Origin: Streptomyces sp. NBC_00224
GTDB taxonomy: Bacteria > Actinomycetota > Actinomycetes > Streptomycetales > Streptomycetaceae
NCBI RefSeq assembly: GCF_041435195.1
Contig: NZ_CP108106.1
Span: forward strand, 3,933,501-3,997,500
DNA: 64,000 nucleotides
Direction of reading: 5' to 3'
The notes beneath the pieces are model-generated. The model worked only from the letters and a program-made list of their open reading frames with translations. It searched no databases and had not been told where the DNA came from. The stretch's first letter is position 1; the number at the start of each line of letters is the position of its first letter. Of this stretch, positions 41,941 to 52,168 are shown piece by piece. The position numbers were made by a program, and so were the translations under genes.

Positions 41941-42426
41941 ATGAACAGGACCGACAGGGCGCGGACCGACTCGCGGACCGACAGGACCCGACCTGCGGGC
42001 CGCGGCGACCGCGTGGGACCGGGCAGCGACCGGGTGGGACCGGGGCCCGGCAGGCCGGGCGCCACCGCCGCGCTCGCGCGGCGCCGACGGCTGCCCCGCT
42101 ACTGGTTCGCGGAACGCCTGCTCGCCGTCCTCAGCGGCCACCGCCCGGTCCACTGGATGCTGGGGCACACCGTCGGCGAGGCGTACGAGCAACTGGTGCT
42201 GCTCGCCCCCGCCAGCCCGCTGCGGGCCTCGGGCCGGCCGGTGGTGCGGCACTGCGACGAGTACGTGCCCCAGCCGGGCGTCATCGAGGCGTTCGCCCGC
42301 ATCGGCGCCGGCGACCACGTACGCGCCATGGCCTTCCGCCTGGAGCAGGGCGCCGACCTGCGCTGGCGCTGTGCGGCCGTAGAAGTGGGGCCGGGCACCC
42401 GTACGGTGCCCGGCCCCACCCGCTGA
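41941..42426 (+). CDS. Rv3235-like conserved protein
   Basis: This 161-residue protein resembles the Rv3235 family, which sits close to secA in actinobacteria as it does here. The first 50 residues are a basic Arg/Asp/Gly-rich tail of low complexity. The conserved part starts at LPRYWFAERLLAVLSGHRPVHWMLGH (about 52-77) and includes AFARIGAGDHVRAMAFRLEQ and LRWRCAAVEVG. No catalytic residues are evident; function is unknown, with a loose association with protein export by location only. The last 12 codons form a perfect hairpin with the terminator, described separately. It is convergent with secA, 29 bases apart. Confidence 0.7.
   Translation: MNRTDRARTDSRTDRTRPAGRGDRVGPGSDRVGPGPGRPGATAALARRRRLPRYWFAERLLAVLSGHRPVHWMLGHTVGEAYEQLVLLAPASPLRASGRPVVRHCDEYVPQPGVIEAFARIGAGDHVRAMAFRLEQGADLRWRCAAVEVGPGTRTVPGPTR
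42385..42419. terminator. Terminator hairpin inside the end of a coding gene
   Basis: GTGGGGCCGGGCACC (42385-42399) pairs perfectly over 15 bp with 42405-42419, loop CGTAC. It is translated as the tail of the Rv3235-like protein, and the convergent secA transcript meets it 37 bases past its stop. It probably ends both transcripts. Confidence 0.8.
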
Positions 42427-42455
42427 CTGCGCGCCTCGCGGCTGCGCCCCTGCGG

Positions 42456-45302
<2,847 letters not shown>

Positions 45303-45497
45303 GGGGGTTGGTCTCCTTGCCGGTCGGGCCTGGCGCGGTCGAGTACGGTTGACTACTTCTGGGCAACGGCCATCGTATGCGAGGACCCGCCCACGCCGGG
45401 AGGTCTGCCATGACGACAACGGACAGGGCGCCCGGAAGGTGCCGGGAAACACGAAAAGCCCTGGCGTGCGATCCGGCCCCGCGCGGAGAATCGGCCG

Positions 45498-46133
45498 ATG
45501 GACCCAGTCATCCTCAGCACCGAGCGCCTGCTGCTGCGCCCCGTCGGCCCGCAGGACGCGGACGGGGCGTACGCGGCCTGTCAGGACCCCGACATCCAGC
45601 GCTGGACCACCGTCCCCTCGCCGTACCTGCGCGAGCACGCCGAGGCCTTCACCGGCACCTTCGCGCCCAACGGCTGGCGGGACGACTCCGAATTCACGTT
45701 CGCGGTACGTCTTAGGGATACCTCCGGGGCGGGTGAGGCCGACGAGGTCGCCGGGACCGGTGCGACTGAGGGGGCGGCGGCAGAAGGCGCACTGGTGGCG
45801 ATGGTCGGCGTCATGCGACGCGGCGAGAACGTCGCCGAGCTGGGGTTCTGGGCGGCCAAGGAGCACCGGGGCCGCGGCTATATGACCGAAGCTGCGGTGG
45901 CGGCGGCCCGCTGGGCCTTCGAGTCGGCGGGCGTCGAGCGCCTGGAGTGGCGGGCGGAGGTCGGCAACGCGGCCTCGCGCGCGGTGGCCGAGAAGGCGGG
46001 CTTCACCATGGAGGGCACCCTGCGCGCGGCCCTCGTCCACGGCGGCACCCGCCGCGACAGCTGGGTGGGCGGCCTCCTCCCCAGCGACCTGGGCCTGCCC
46101 ACCACGCGCGCGTACCTGCCGTCCCGGGGGTGA
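45498..46133 (+). CDS. GNAT family N-acetyltransferase (RimJ-like)
   Basis: This 211-residue protein has the RimJ/RimL-type GNAT layout: [23 protein letters not shown] at the start, [21 protein letters not shown] with the acetyl-CoA loop (HRGRGY) near 120, and [20 protein letters not shown] near 155. A low-complexity Glu/Ala/Gly/Thr insert (about 72-98) replaces a beta turn. It could acetylate protein N-termini or small molecules; the substrate is not readable. The ATG at 45498 lies about 195 bp from the secA start. Confidence 0.85.
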   Translation: MDPVILSTERLLLRPVGPQDADGAYAACQDPDIQRWTTVPSPYLREHAEAFTGTFAPNGWRDDSEFTFAVRLRDTSGAGEADEVAGTGATEGAAAEGALVAMVGVMRRGENVAELGFWAAKEHRGRGYMTEAAVAAARWAFESAGVERLEWRAEVGNAASRAVAEKAGFTMEGTLRAALVHGGTRRDSWVGGLLPSDLGLPTTRAYLPSRG

Positions 46134-46206
46134 GGCGAGCGCGGCCGGGCCCCGGCCGGGGACGCTCCCCGGTGGATTGTCAGTGCCGCCGTCTATCGTG
46201 CGGAAC

Positions 46207-47376
46207 ATGACCAGCCTGCCGCGTCCCGCCGCCCAACTCTCCGCCGACGAGGCCCGCCGCATCGCCCTGCGCGCCCAGGGCTTCATGGGCGCCCCCGACC
46301 GCAGGGGCGGGGTGCGGGGCGTGCTGCGCCACCTGGGCGCGGTCCAGCTCGACACGATCTCGGTCCTCGCCCGGTCGCACGAGCTGATTCCGTACGCACG
46401 CCTGGGCGCGGTGGGCCGCAAGGCGGTGGACGGGGCGTACTGGACGGACGGCCACGCCTTCGAGTACTGGTCGCATGCCGCCTGCATCCTCCCCGTGGAG
46501 GAGTGGCCGCACTTCGCCTTCCGCCGGCGCGCCTACCGCTCCCGCCCGCACTGGCACCACGACCTGCCCGACGGGGCGTACGAGCAGGTGATCAAGCAGC
46601 TGCGGGCCGAAGGCCCGCTGACCGCGACGGACTTGGGCGGCGCCAAGAACAAGGGCGAGTGGTGGGACTGGTCGGAGTCCAAGGTCGCCGTCGAACGCGC
46701 GCTGATGTACGGCGAGGTGGTGTGCACCGAACGACGCGGCTGGAAGCGGGTGTACGACCTGGCCGAGCGCGCCATCCCGGACGCCTTCCTCCACGACGAG
46801 CTGGACGACACCGAGTGCCTGCGCCGACTCGTCGCGCTGGCGGGCCGCTCCCTCGGCGTCGGCACGCGCGCGGACATCGCGGACTACCACCGCCTGAAGG
46901 GCGAGCAGGTGGACGCGGTGATCGCCGACTCCGGCCTGGTGCCCGTCACCGTCCAGGGCTGGGACAAGGCCGCCTGGGCGGACCCTGAGGCGCTGGCCAC
47001 CGAGCCGCGCGGACGCCACCGCACCACGCTCCTGTCGCCCTTCGACTCGCTCATCTGGGACCGCGCGCGCACCGAGCGGATCTTCGGCTTCAGCCACCGG
47101 CTGGAGGCCTACACCCCCAAGCCGAAGCGGGTGTACGGATACTTCGCGATGCCCCTGCTTGCGGGCGGCAGGCTGCTCGGCCGCGCCGACCCCGCCCGTG
47201 AGGGCCGCACGCTGGTGGCCAAGCAGGTCTCCCTGGACACACCGAAGGCCATAGCCCCGATGGCCCAGGCCCTGCTGGAGGCGGCGCAGTGGGTGGGCTG
47301 CGACGCCGTACGGATCGAGCGCGCCGACACCCCGGGGATCGCCCGGGAGCTGACGGCGGCGATCGCGGCGGCCTGA
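46207..47376 (+). CDS. YcaQ/AlkX-like winged-helix DNA glycosylase
   Basis: This 389-residue protein matches the HTH_42 (formerly DUF1006) family, which includes E. coli YcaQ/AlkX and the self-resistance protein AlkZ; these unhook DNA interstrand cross-links. Seen: [15 protein letters not shown] at the start, [21 protein letters not shown] near 40 with the QxD pair characteristic of the YcaQ branch, WSHAACILP near 92, and [12 protein letters not shown] and [10 protein letters not shown] with the usual late YCGYF-like block ([15 protein letters not shown]). The ATG at 46207 is the first good start. It probably guards DNA from alkylating cross-linkers. The QxD reading is from memory. Confidence 0.8.
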   Translation: MTSLPRPAAQLSADEARRIALRAQGFMGAPDRRGGVRGVLRHLGAVQLDTISVLARSHELIPYARLGAVGRKAVDGAYWTDGHAFEYWSHAACILPVEEWPHFAFRRRAYRSRPHWHHDLPDGAYEQVIKQLRAEGPLTATDLGGAKNKGEWWDWSESKVAVERALMYGEVVCTERRGWKRVYDLAERAIPDAFLHDELDDTECLRRLVALAGRSLGVGTRADIADYHRLKGEQVDAVIADSGLVPVTVQGWDKAAWADPEALATEPRGRHRTTLLSPFDSLIWDRARTERIFGFSHRLEAYTPKPKRVYGYFAMPLLAGGRLLGRADPAREGRTLVAKQVSLDTPKAIAPMAQALLEAAQWVGCDAVRIERADTPGIARELTAAIAAA

Positions 47377-47426
47377 GCCGAGCCCGGCCAAAGGAGCGCC
47401 GCGCGGCGGATCGGTCCGGGCAGGCC

Positions 47427-48179
47427 CTAGCGGATCTCCAGAATCTTCTCCCGCATCGCGTAGACCACCGCCTCCATCCTGGAGTGCAGCTGCAGCTTCT
47501 CCAGGATGTTGCGGACGTGGTTCTTCACGGTGTTCTCGGAGATGAACAACTCCTTGGCGATGTCGCGGTTGTTCATCCCCGTGGCGACGAGCTTGAGCAC
47601 CTCAAGCTCGCGGTCGGTGAGCCTCGGCGCGGGCACCAGCCGGCGCTCGTCGGTGCGCTGGATCATCGACTTGAACTCGGTGAGCAGCTTCGACGCCATC
47701 GACGGGCTGATCTGGGACTGGCCGTCCGCCACCGCCCGGATCGCGGTCGCCACCTCGTCGGTGGAGATCTCCTTGAGGAGGTAGCCCGTCGCACCCGCCT
47801 TGATCGCGTCGTAGAGGTCGGCCTCCTCGTCGCTGATCGTCAGCATGATGATCTTCGCGCTGGGGGCCACCTCCTTGATGGAGGTGCAGGCCTCGATCCC
47901 GCCGCGCCTCGGCATCCGTACGTCCATCAGCACGATGTCGGGAAGCAGGTCCGCCGCCTTGTCCACGGCCTCCGCCCCGTCGCCCGCCTCGCCGACGACC
48001 TGGATGTCCTCCTCCGCGGCCAGCACGATCTCCAGGCCCCGGCGGAACAGCGCGTGGTCGTCGACGACCAGGACCCGGATCGGCTCCTTGCGCGATCCGG
48101 AGGCTTCCATGCCGGTGGGAGCCCCGTCAGAACCGTCCGGGGCCGACCCGTCGTGCACCGGCCCGAAGCTGTCTGCCAT
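47427..48179 (-). CDS. LuxR/NarL-family response regulator
   Basis: This 250-residue two-component regulator has a receiver domain at about 35-150 (VLVVDDHALFRRGLE, phospho-Asp in DIVLMDVRMPR near 89, IIMLTISDEE, Lys in GYLLKEI) and a LuxR-type helix-turn-helix at about 185-245 (LTDRELEVLKLVATGMNNRDIAKELFISENTVKNHVRNILEKL). The first 30 residues are Gly/Asp/Ser-rich and disordered. The ATG at 48179 has a strong GGGGGAGG site. No histidine kinase gene is adjacent, so its partner is elsewhere, or it is an orphan. It lies downstream of hpf on the same strand, with its own long leader. Confidence 0.9.
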   Translation of the reverse strand: MADSFGPVHDGSAPDGSDGAPTGMEASGSRKEPIRVLVVDDHALFRRGLEIVLAAEEDIQVVGEAGDGAEAVDKAADLLPDIVLMDVRMPRRGGIEACTSIKEVAPSAKIIMLTISDEEADLYDAIKAGATGYLLKEISTDEVATAIRAVADGQSQISPSMASKLLTEFKSMIQRTDERRLVPAPRLTDRELEVLKLVATGMNNRDIAKELFISENTVKNHVRNILEKLQLHSRMEAVVYAMREKILEIR

Positions 48180-48313
48180 CGTTCCTCCCCCTGAAGGCCA
48201 TGGCCCGAGTTGGTGTTGCTGCACCAACCGCGCTCCGAGGAGGAGCGGTTGGCGTGCGACGCCATGATTTCATGCCCGGCCGACAGAGCGGTGGTCCAGT
48301 AGTCGCACAATGG

Positions 48314-48346
48314 TGCCCCTGGGGGCGCACAAGCGCTCCAGGGGCA
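48314..48346. terminator. Terminator hairpin after hpf
   Basis: TGCCCCTGG (48314-48322) pairs with CCAGGGGCA (48338-48346), and inside GCGC-ACAA-GCGC (48325-48336) forms a second stem. It lies 58 bases after the hpf stop in the direction of transcription and 135 bases before the response regulator start. Confidence 0.75.
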
Positions 48347-48403
48347 TCACCGCACTCTGGTACGGCGCGCCGCACGGATCCGTTCAGCGCGCCGCCGACC
48401 TGG

Positions 48404-49093
48404 TCATCCGCCGAGCGCTCCACCGGCGCCGCCCGCGTCCTCACCGGCGAGCGGGTCCGATTCCAGATGAATCACGCCGTAGTCGTAGGCGTGCCGCCGG
48501 TAGACGACACTGGGCTGCTTCGTCTCGGAGTCGACGAAGAGGTAGAAGTCGTGCCCGACCAGCTCCATCTCGTAGAGCGCCTGGTCGAGCGTCATCGGGG
48601 CGGCGACATGGGTCTTCTCGCGGACCACAAGCGGGCCTTCGCCCTGGACTTCGACCGATCCCATCCGGGTGATGGGGACGCCCTCCTCCGGCGTACGGTT
48701 CACGAGCTCCCCACTTCCGTTCAGCTCCGCGGCGTCCGGCACCACGACGGCCACTTCGGCAGCCGACAGCCGACCGCTGCCCCTGCGCGTGTAGCGCTTG
48801 TCGTGCTGCTTGCGCAGCCGCGCCTCCAGCTTGCTGTGGGCCAGGTCGAGGGCTGCGTACGGGTCGCCTGCCGCCGCCTCCGCCCGGATCACCGGGCCAC
48901 GCGAGTGCAGCGTGATCTCCACTCGGTCAGAACGGTCGGCCTGCCGCGGGTTGTGTTCCTTGGACACCTCGACGTCGAGGCTGATTACCTTGCCGTCGAG
49001 CTTCTGGATCTTCTCCAGCTTCAGCTTCTCGGCCACGTGCTTGCGGAACCGCTCGGGTACCTCTGTCTTGCGGCCCTTGACGACGATGTCCAC
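48404..49093 (-). CDS. hpf: Ribosome hibernation promoting factor, long form
   Basis: This 229-residue protein binds idle ribosomes and pairs them as 100S dimers. The N-terminal S30AE/RaiA domain (1-105) starts MDIVVKGRKTEVPERFRKHVAEKL and has HNPRQADRSDRVEITLHSRG and DPYAALDLAHSKLEARLRKQHDK. After a linker comes the C-terminal dimerisation domain (about 165-215: APMTLDQALYEMELVGHDFYLFVDSETKQPSVVYRRHAYDYGVI), the mark of the long form. The GTG at 49093 is the start of the domain. Its leader contains a 10-bp hairpin and a possible leader frame (separate entries). In actinobacteria such proteins rise in stationary phase or under stress; that is family knowledge. Confidence 0.95.
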   Translation of the reverse strand: MDIVVKGRKTEVPERFRKHVAEKLKLEKIQKLDGKVISLDVEVSKEHNPRQADRSDRVEITLHSRGPVIRAEAAAGDPYAALDLAHSKLEARLRKQHDKRYTRRGSGRLSAAEVAVVVPDAAELNGSGELVNRTPEEGVPITRMGSVEVQGEGPLVVREKTHVAAPMTLDQALYEMELVGHDFYLFVDSETKQPSVVYRRHAYDYGVIHLESDPLAGEDAGGAGGALGG

Positions 49094-49415
49094 GCAGAAC
49101 TCCGTTCCCGGATCACTCCGCCTTCACTGCGGAGCATCTCCCTCTTGCACCAGACTCCGGTGACCACCGGAGTCTCGGACTGGGCGACTTTCACCTCCTC
49201 CTCCCCCGTGGGGAAGATCGCCACCCCACCGACTTCAGGGTCGGGGAAATACCCAGAAGGCCGTGCATTCAGTGAGGCTCAGCTCTCGCCATTCCTCACA
49301 ACCGAACATAGCTCGCTCGGACGGGTGTCGGCACCCGCTACTCGCACGTACCTCCGTTCCGGTGTTTTCTCCCTCTCACTACCTGCAACGATGCAAGTTC
49401 CCTGTCAGTTCCGGT
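49094..49415. other. hpf leader and promoter region
   Basis: This 322-base gap separates comF-like and hpf, both on the minus strand. It holds a hairpin at 49152-49175, a very purine-rich stretch about 49192-49210 that reads GGGGGAGGAGGAG on the minus strand, and a TTGCA-TCG-TTGCA direct repeat near 49385-49397. Such a long leader suggests hpf has its own regulated promoter. Confidence 0.55.
49152..49175. promoter_or_regulatory. Perfect hairpin in the hpf leader
   Basis: AGACTCCGGT (49152-49161) pairs fully with ACCGGAGTCT (49166-49175), loop GACC. On the minus strand it lies 59-82 bases before the hpf start, just after a strong ribosome-site-like run. It could control translation or act as an early terminator. 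Confidence 0.6.
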
Positions 49416-50162
49416 TTATTCGAAGGATGCCGCGGTGGACGCGACGACCGCGGCCGCCGCCGTTCGTCGTGCGAATCCCGGAATCGTGTGCGGCGGGGCA
49501 TCGACGGCCGCCCCGGTCGCCGTCCTGCCGGCGCCCGTGACGGCCCGGGCCGCCTCCACCAGTGAGGCTCCCGTGGTCATCAGGTCGTCCACCAGGACCA
49601 CCCGGCCGCCCTCCAGCAGCCTGTCACCGCCCGCCGGCACCTCCAGCGCCCCGCTCAGATTCGCCAGCCGCTGCCGGGCGCTCAGCCCCGACTGGTCCGC
49701 CACCGCACGCCGCTGGCGCAGCACCGCCGCCACGCGCGCGTCCGTGCCCGTACGCCGCAATTCCCCGGCCGCCGCCAGGGCGATCCGGCGTGCCGGATCA
49801 TGCCCGCGCGCCCGCACCGCCCGCCGCGCCGACGGCACCGGCACGAGCAGCAGCGGCCCGTCCCGGGGCGCTCCGGCGGCCGCGCGCACCGCGCCCGCGA
49901 GCGCCTGCCCGAGGGCCCCGGCCAGCCCCAGGGCGCCCCGTTCCTTGTGCGCGAGCAGCACCGCCCGTACGGCGTCCTCGTACACGGCCGCCGCGTACAC
50001 CACCGGCAGTCCCGCGGGCTCGGGGGCAGGCCGGACCCGCCGTGCCCGCACACCGAGCAGCGCCGCCGCACACCGCTCGCACAGCGCGGTACGGGGACTG
50101 CCGCAGCCGCCGCAGGCAACCGGCAGCACCAGCCCGGAGATCTCCTGCCACCATCCCCGCAT
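49416..50162 (-). CDS. ComF-type phosphoribosyltransferase-like protein
   Basis: This 248-residue protein is of the ComF/GntX family, involved in DNA uptake in competent bacteria but of unclear role elsewhere. Seen: a small zinc-ribbon-like Cys set ACGGCGSPRTALCERC near 17-32, LLVPVPSARRAVRARGHDP near 108, DQSGLSARQRLANL, and the phosphoribosyltransferase loop VVLVDDLMTTGASLVEAARA near 193. The ATG at 50162 starts at the domain; a GTG nine bases earlier is also possible. It is 117 bases past the lpqB stop on the same strand, as in other Streptomyces mtr regions. Confidence 0.85.
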   Translation of the reverse strand: MRGWWQEISGLVLPVACGGCGSPRTALCERCAAALLGVRARRVRPAPEPAGLPVVYAAAVYEDAVRAVLLAHKERGALGLAGALGQALAGAVRAAAGAPRDGPLLLVPVPSARRAVRARGHDPARRIALAAAGELRRTGTDARVAAVLRQRRAVADQSGLSARQRLANLSGALEVPAGGDRLLEGGRVVLVDDLMTTGASLVEAARAVTGAGRTATGAAVDAPPHTIPGFARRTAAAAVVASTAASFE

Positions 50163-50278
50163 GGCATCCACTCTGCCAACAGGAAGGCGGCCCGGCCACC
50201 CCTGTGGACAACCCACCGGGGCGACCGAGCCACCGTCACCGGAACGATCGAGCGTCCACCGCCGGGGCGGCGGGGCCG

Positions 50279-52168
50279 TCAGCCCGGGTAGACCGGCGAG
50301 GAGCCCGTCTTGACCGCCGTCTTCCAGTTGGCGCCCGGCGGCAGCCGTACGATGCCGTCCTCCTTCGAGTGCGCCACCAGCGGCAGCCGCTCGTCGTCCG
50401 CGGCGGCGATCTCGGTCACCCGGTTGGCGCCCGGCAGATTGCCCGCGGCCGAAAGCGAGCCGTCCGTCTGCATATAGCGCAGCTGCTGCTGGAGCCCGCC
50501 GGACTCCTTGCCGACCACGACGAGGCGGCTGCGACCGGCCCAGGAAACGGCCGTCACATCCTCCATCTGCGGCGCTCCGGGGCGCAGTTCCACCACGGAG
50601 ACCTGCGGGTGCTCCGGGTCGCCGATCCGCTCCACGCGGCCGATCCGCAGCGTCGTGTGGCCGCCCTCGTTCACCAGGAGCGCGATCCGCACCCCGTCCG
50701 CCGACATCCGCACCTGCTCGATGCGCGCCCCGTTCAGACCGGCGACATCGACCTCCTGCGGCTGGCCCTCGCCATGGTCGAGGCGGAGCAGCCGGAGGTG
50801 GCCCGGGTCCCGGTCGGCCACCCACAGGTCGTTGCGCCCGTCCCAACTCGGCGCCGAGAGCCCGTCCTTCGGGTCCTTGCTCTGGCTGGTCACGAGCGTC
50901 TTCACCAGCTCGCCGTCGTACACGATCGGCGCCACGTACATCGAGCGGCCGTCGGTCGTCACCCCCGCCGCGCGCCTCTCGTCCCGCTCCACGGCGACCG
51001 TACGCAGCCGCTGCTCGGCCCGGCCGAACGGCCCGGGCACCAGCTCGGTGACCACGTCCCCGTCCGTGCTGTCGACGCCGTCGGTGCTGTCCGCACTGTC
51101 ACGCGCACCGGCGCGCATCCGCGCGAGGCGCCCCTGCGCGTCCACGAAGTACTGGCCGGGCTTGGGCGAGATGCGGTCCGGGGCGTACCCCTCGGCCTGG
51201 TCGCCGCCGAGCACGCACAGCTGCGAGCCGTTCGCCCGGTCCAGCTCCACCTGGCCGACCCGGGTCGCCGTCAGATCCCGCAGCGTGAACAGCAGTTGGG
51301 CCGCCATCTTGCGGCACTGGCTCCCGCCGACGTTGGACGCCCGCTCGTTGAGCGGCACCTTCAGCGCGTTGCGGTCGTCGAACGAGAGCGACTTGGTGCC
51401 CTCCTTCAGCGCCGTACCGCTCGGGAAGCGCGAACCCACCACCGGCCGCAGCCAGTTGGTCGGCCCCTCCAGAACGGCCATGACCGTCTGGGTGACCAGG
51501 TTCATCTGCGTCTCGGGATCGTTGCGCTGACGCACGTACACCGGATCGGCGACCAGCCGGTCCTGCCCCGACGCGAAGTAGTACTTGTTGACGGAACGGT
51601 AGATGCGCTGGAAGTCCGACTGGCCCAGCAGCAGCCCCTCGGGCAGGGCGTCGATGCGCCATTCCTTGCCGCTGGGCGTGTTCTGCCGTACGAGATGGAT
51701 CGTCTCGTTGTACGCCGACTTCTGCCCGGCCGGCTGGTAGGCGTGCTGCTTGTCCACCACGGCGACCGGCTTCCCGGTCACCCTGAACGTGAAGCTCGAA
51801 CTGTCGTCCTTGTCGTTGGTCCGGTTCGGCTGCGGGTTCGGCCCGTCGGCCAGCACCGTGGTCGCCAGATCCGGCTTCCAGGTCCGCGCGGCCTGCGGCG
51901 TCAGATACTTGCGGGCCGTCGCGAACTGCGGGTCGTCACTGGTCATCGCCTCCAGGAACCCGTCGACTATCTCGTCGGCGGCCGCCCCCTCGCGCGGCGG
52001 CACCGCGTACACCTGCACCTGCGAGTCGGCGCGCTGCGAGGCCTGCACCGCGTGCACGTCACCGCTGTCGGGCATCGACGCGCACCCCGCCACCAGCACA
52101 CCGCCGCAGCCCAGCAGCGCGGCCGACCGCAGCCGACGGCCGCGGCCCCTCCCCCGATCAGCGCCCAC
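50279..52168 (-). CDS. lpqB: Lipoprotein LpqB, MtrAB-associated
   Basis: This 629-residue lipoprotein works with the sensor kinase MtrB; in mycobacteria it modulates MtrAB signalling and cell-wall homeostasis. A signal peptide with lipobox (LVAGC, Cys near 27) precedes a GerMN-like part (DEIVDGFLEAMTSDDPQF, then WRIDALPEGLLLG) and a C-terminal beta-propeller-like half (DLWVADRDPGHLRLLRLD, IEQVRMSADGVRIALLV, VTAVSWAGRSRLVVVG). The GTG at 52168 follows AGGAGG at proper spacing and overlaps the mtrB stop by 11 bp, showing a coupled operon mtrA-mtrB-lpqB. The predicted frame upstream of it is a high-GC shadow. Confidence 0.95.
   Translation of the reverse strand: MGADRGRGRGRRLRSAALLGCGGVLVAGCASMPDSGDVHAVQASQRADSQVQVYAVPPREGAAADEIVDGFLEAMTSDDPQFATARKYLTPQAARTWKPDLATTVLADGPNPQPNRTNDKDDSSSFTFRVTGKPVAVVDKQHAYQPAGQKSAYNETIHLVRQNTPSGKEWRIDALPEGLLLGQSDFQRIYRSVNKYYFASGQDRLVADPVYVRQRNDPETQMNLVTQTVMAVLEGPTNWLRPVVGSRFPSGTALKEGTKSLSFDDRNALKVPLNERASNVGGSQCRKMAAQLLFTLRDLTATRVGQVELDRANGSQLCVLGGDQAEGYAPDRISPKPGQYFVDAQGRLARMRAGARDSADSTDGVDSTDGDVVTELVPGPFGRAEQRLRTVAVERDERRAAGVTTDGRSMYVAPIVYDGELVKTLVTSQSKDPKDGLSAPSWDGRNDLWVADRDPGHLRLLRLDHGEGQPQEVDVAGLNGARIEQVRMSADGVRIALLVNEGGHTTLRIGRVERIGDPEHPQVSVVELRPGAPQMEDVTAVSWAGRSRLVVVGKESGGLQQQLRYMQTDGSLSAAGNLPGANRVTEIAAADDERLPLVAHSKEDGIVRLPPGANWKTAVKTGSSPVYPG

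Noticed and set aside
45303..46487. Upstream extension of the secA frame
   Set aside because: The GTG at 45302 has a good ribosome site and starts the SecA family sequence; the upstream part is antisense to the acetyltransferase gene.
50163..50846. Upstream extension of the comF-like gene across the end of lpqB
   Set aside because: It is a shadow of lpqB on the same strand in another frame; the Cys-rich ComF start fits the ATG at 50162.
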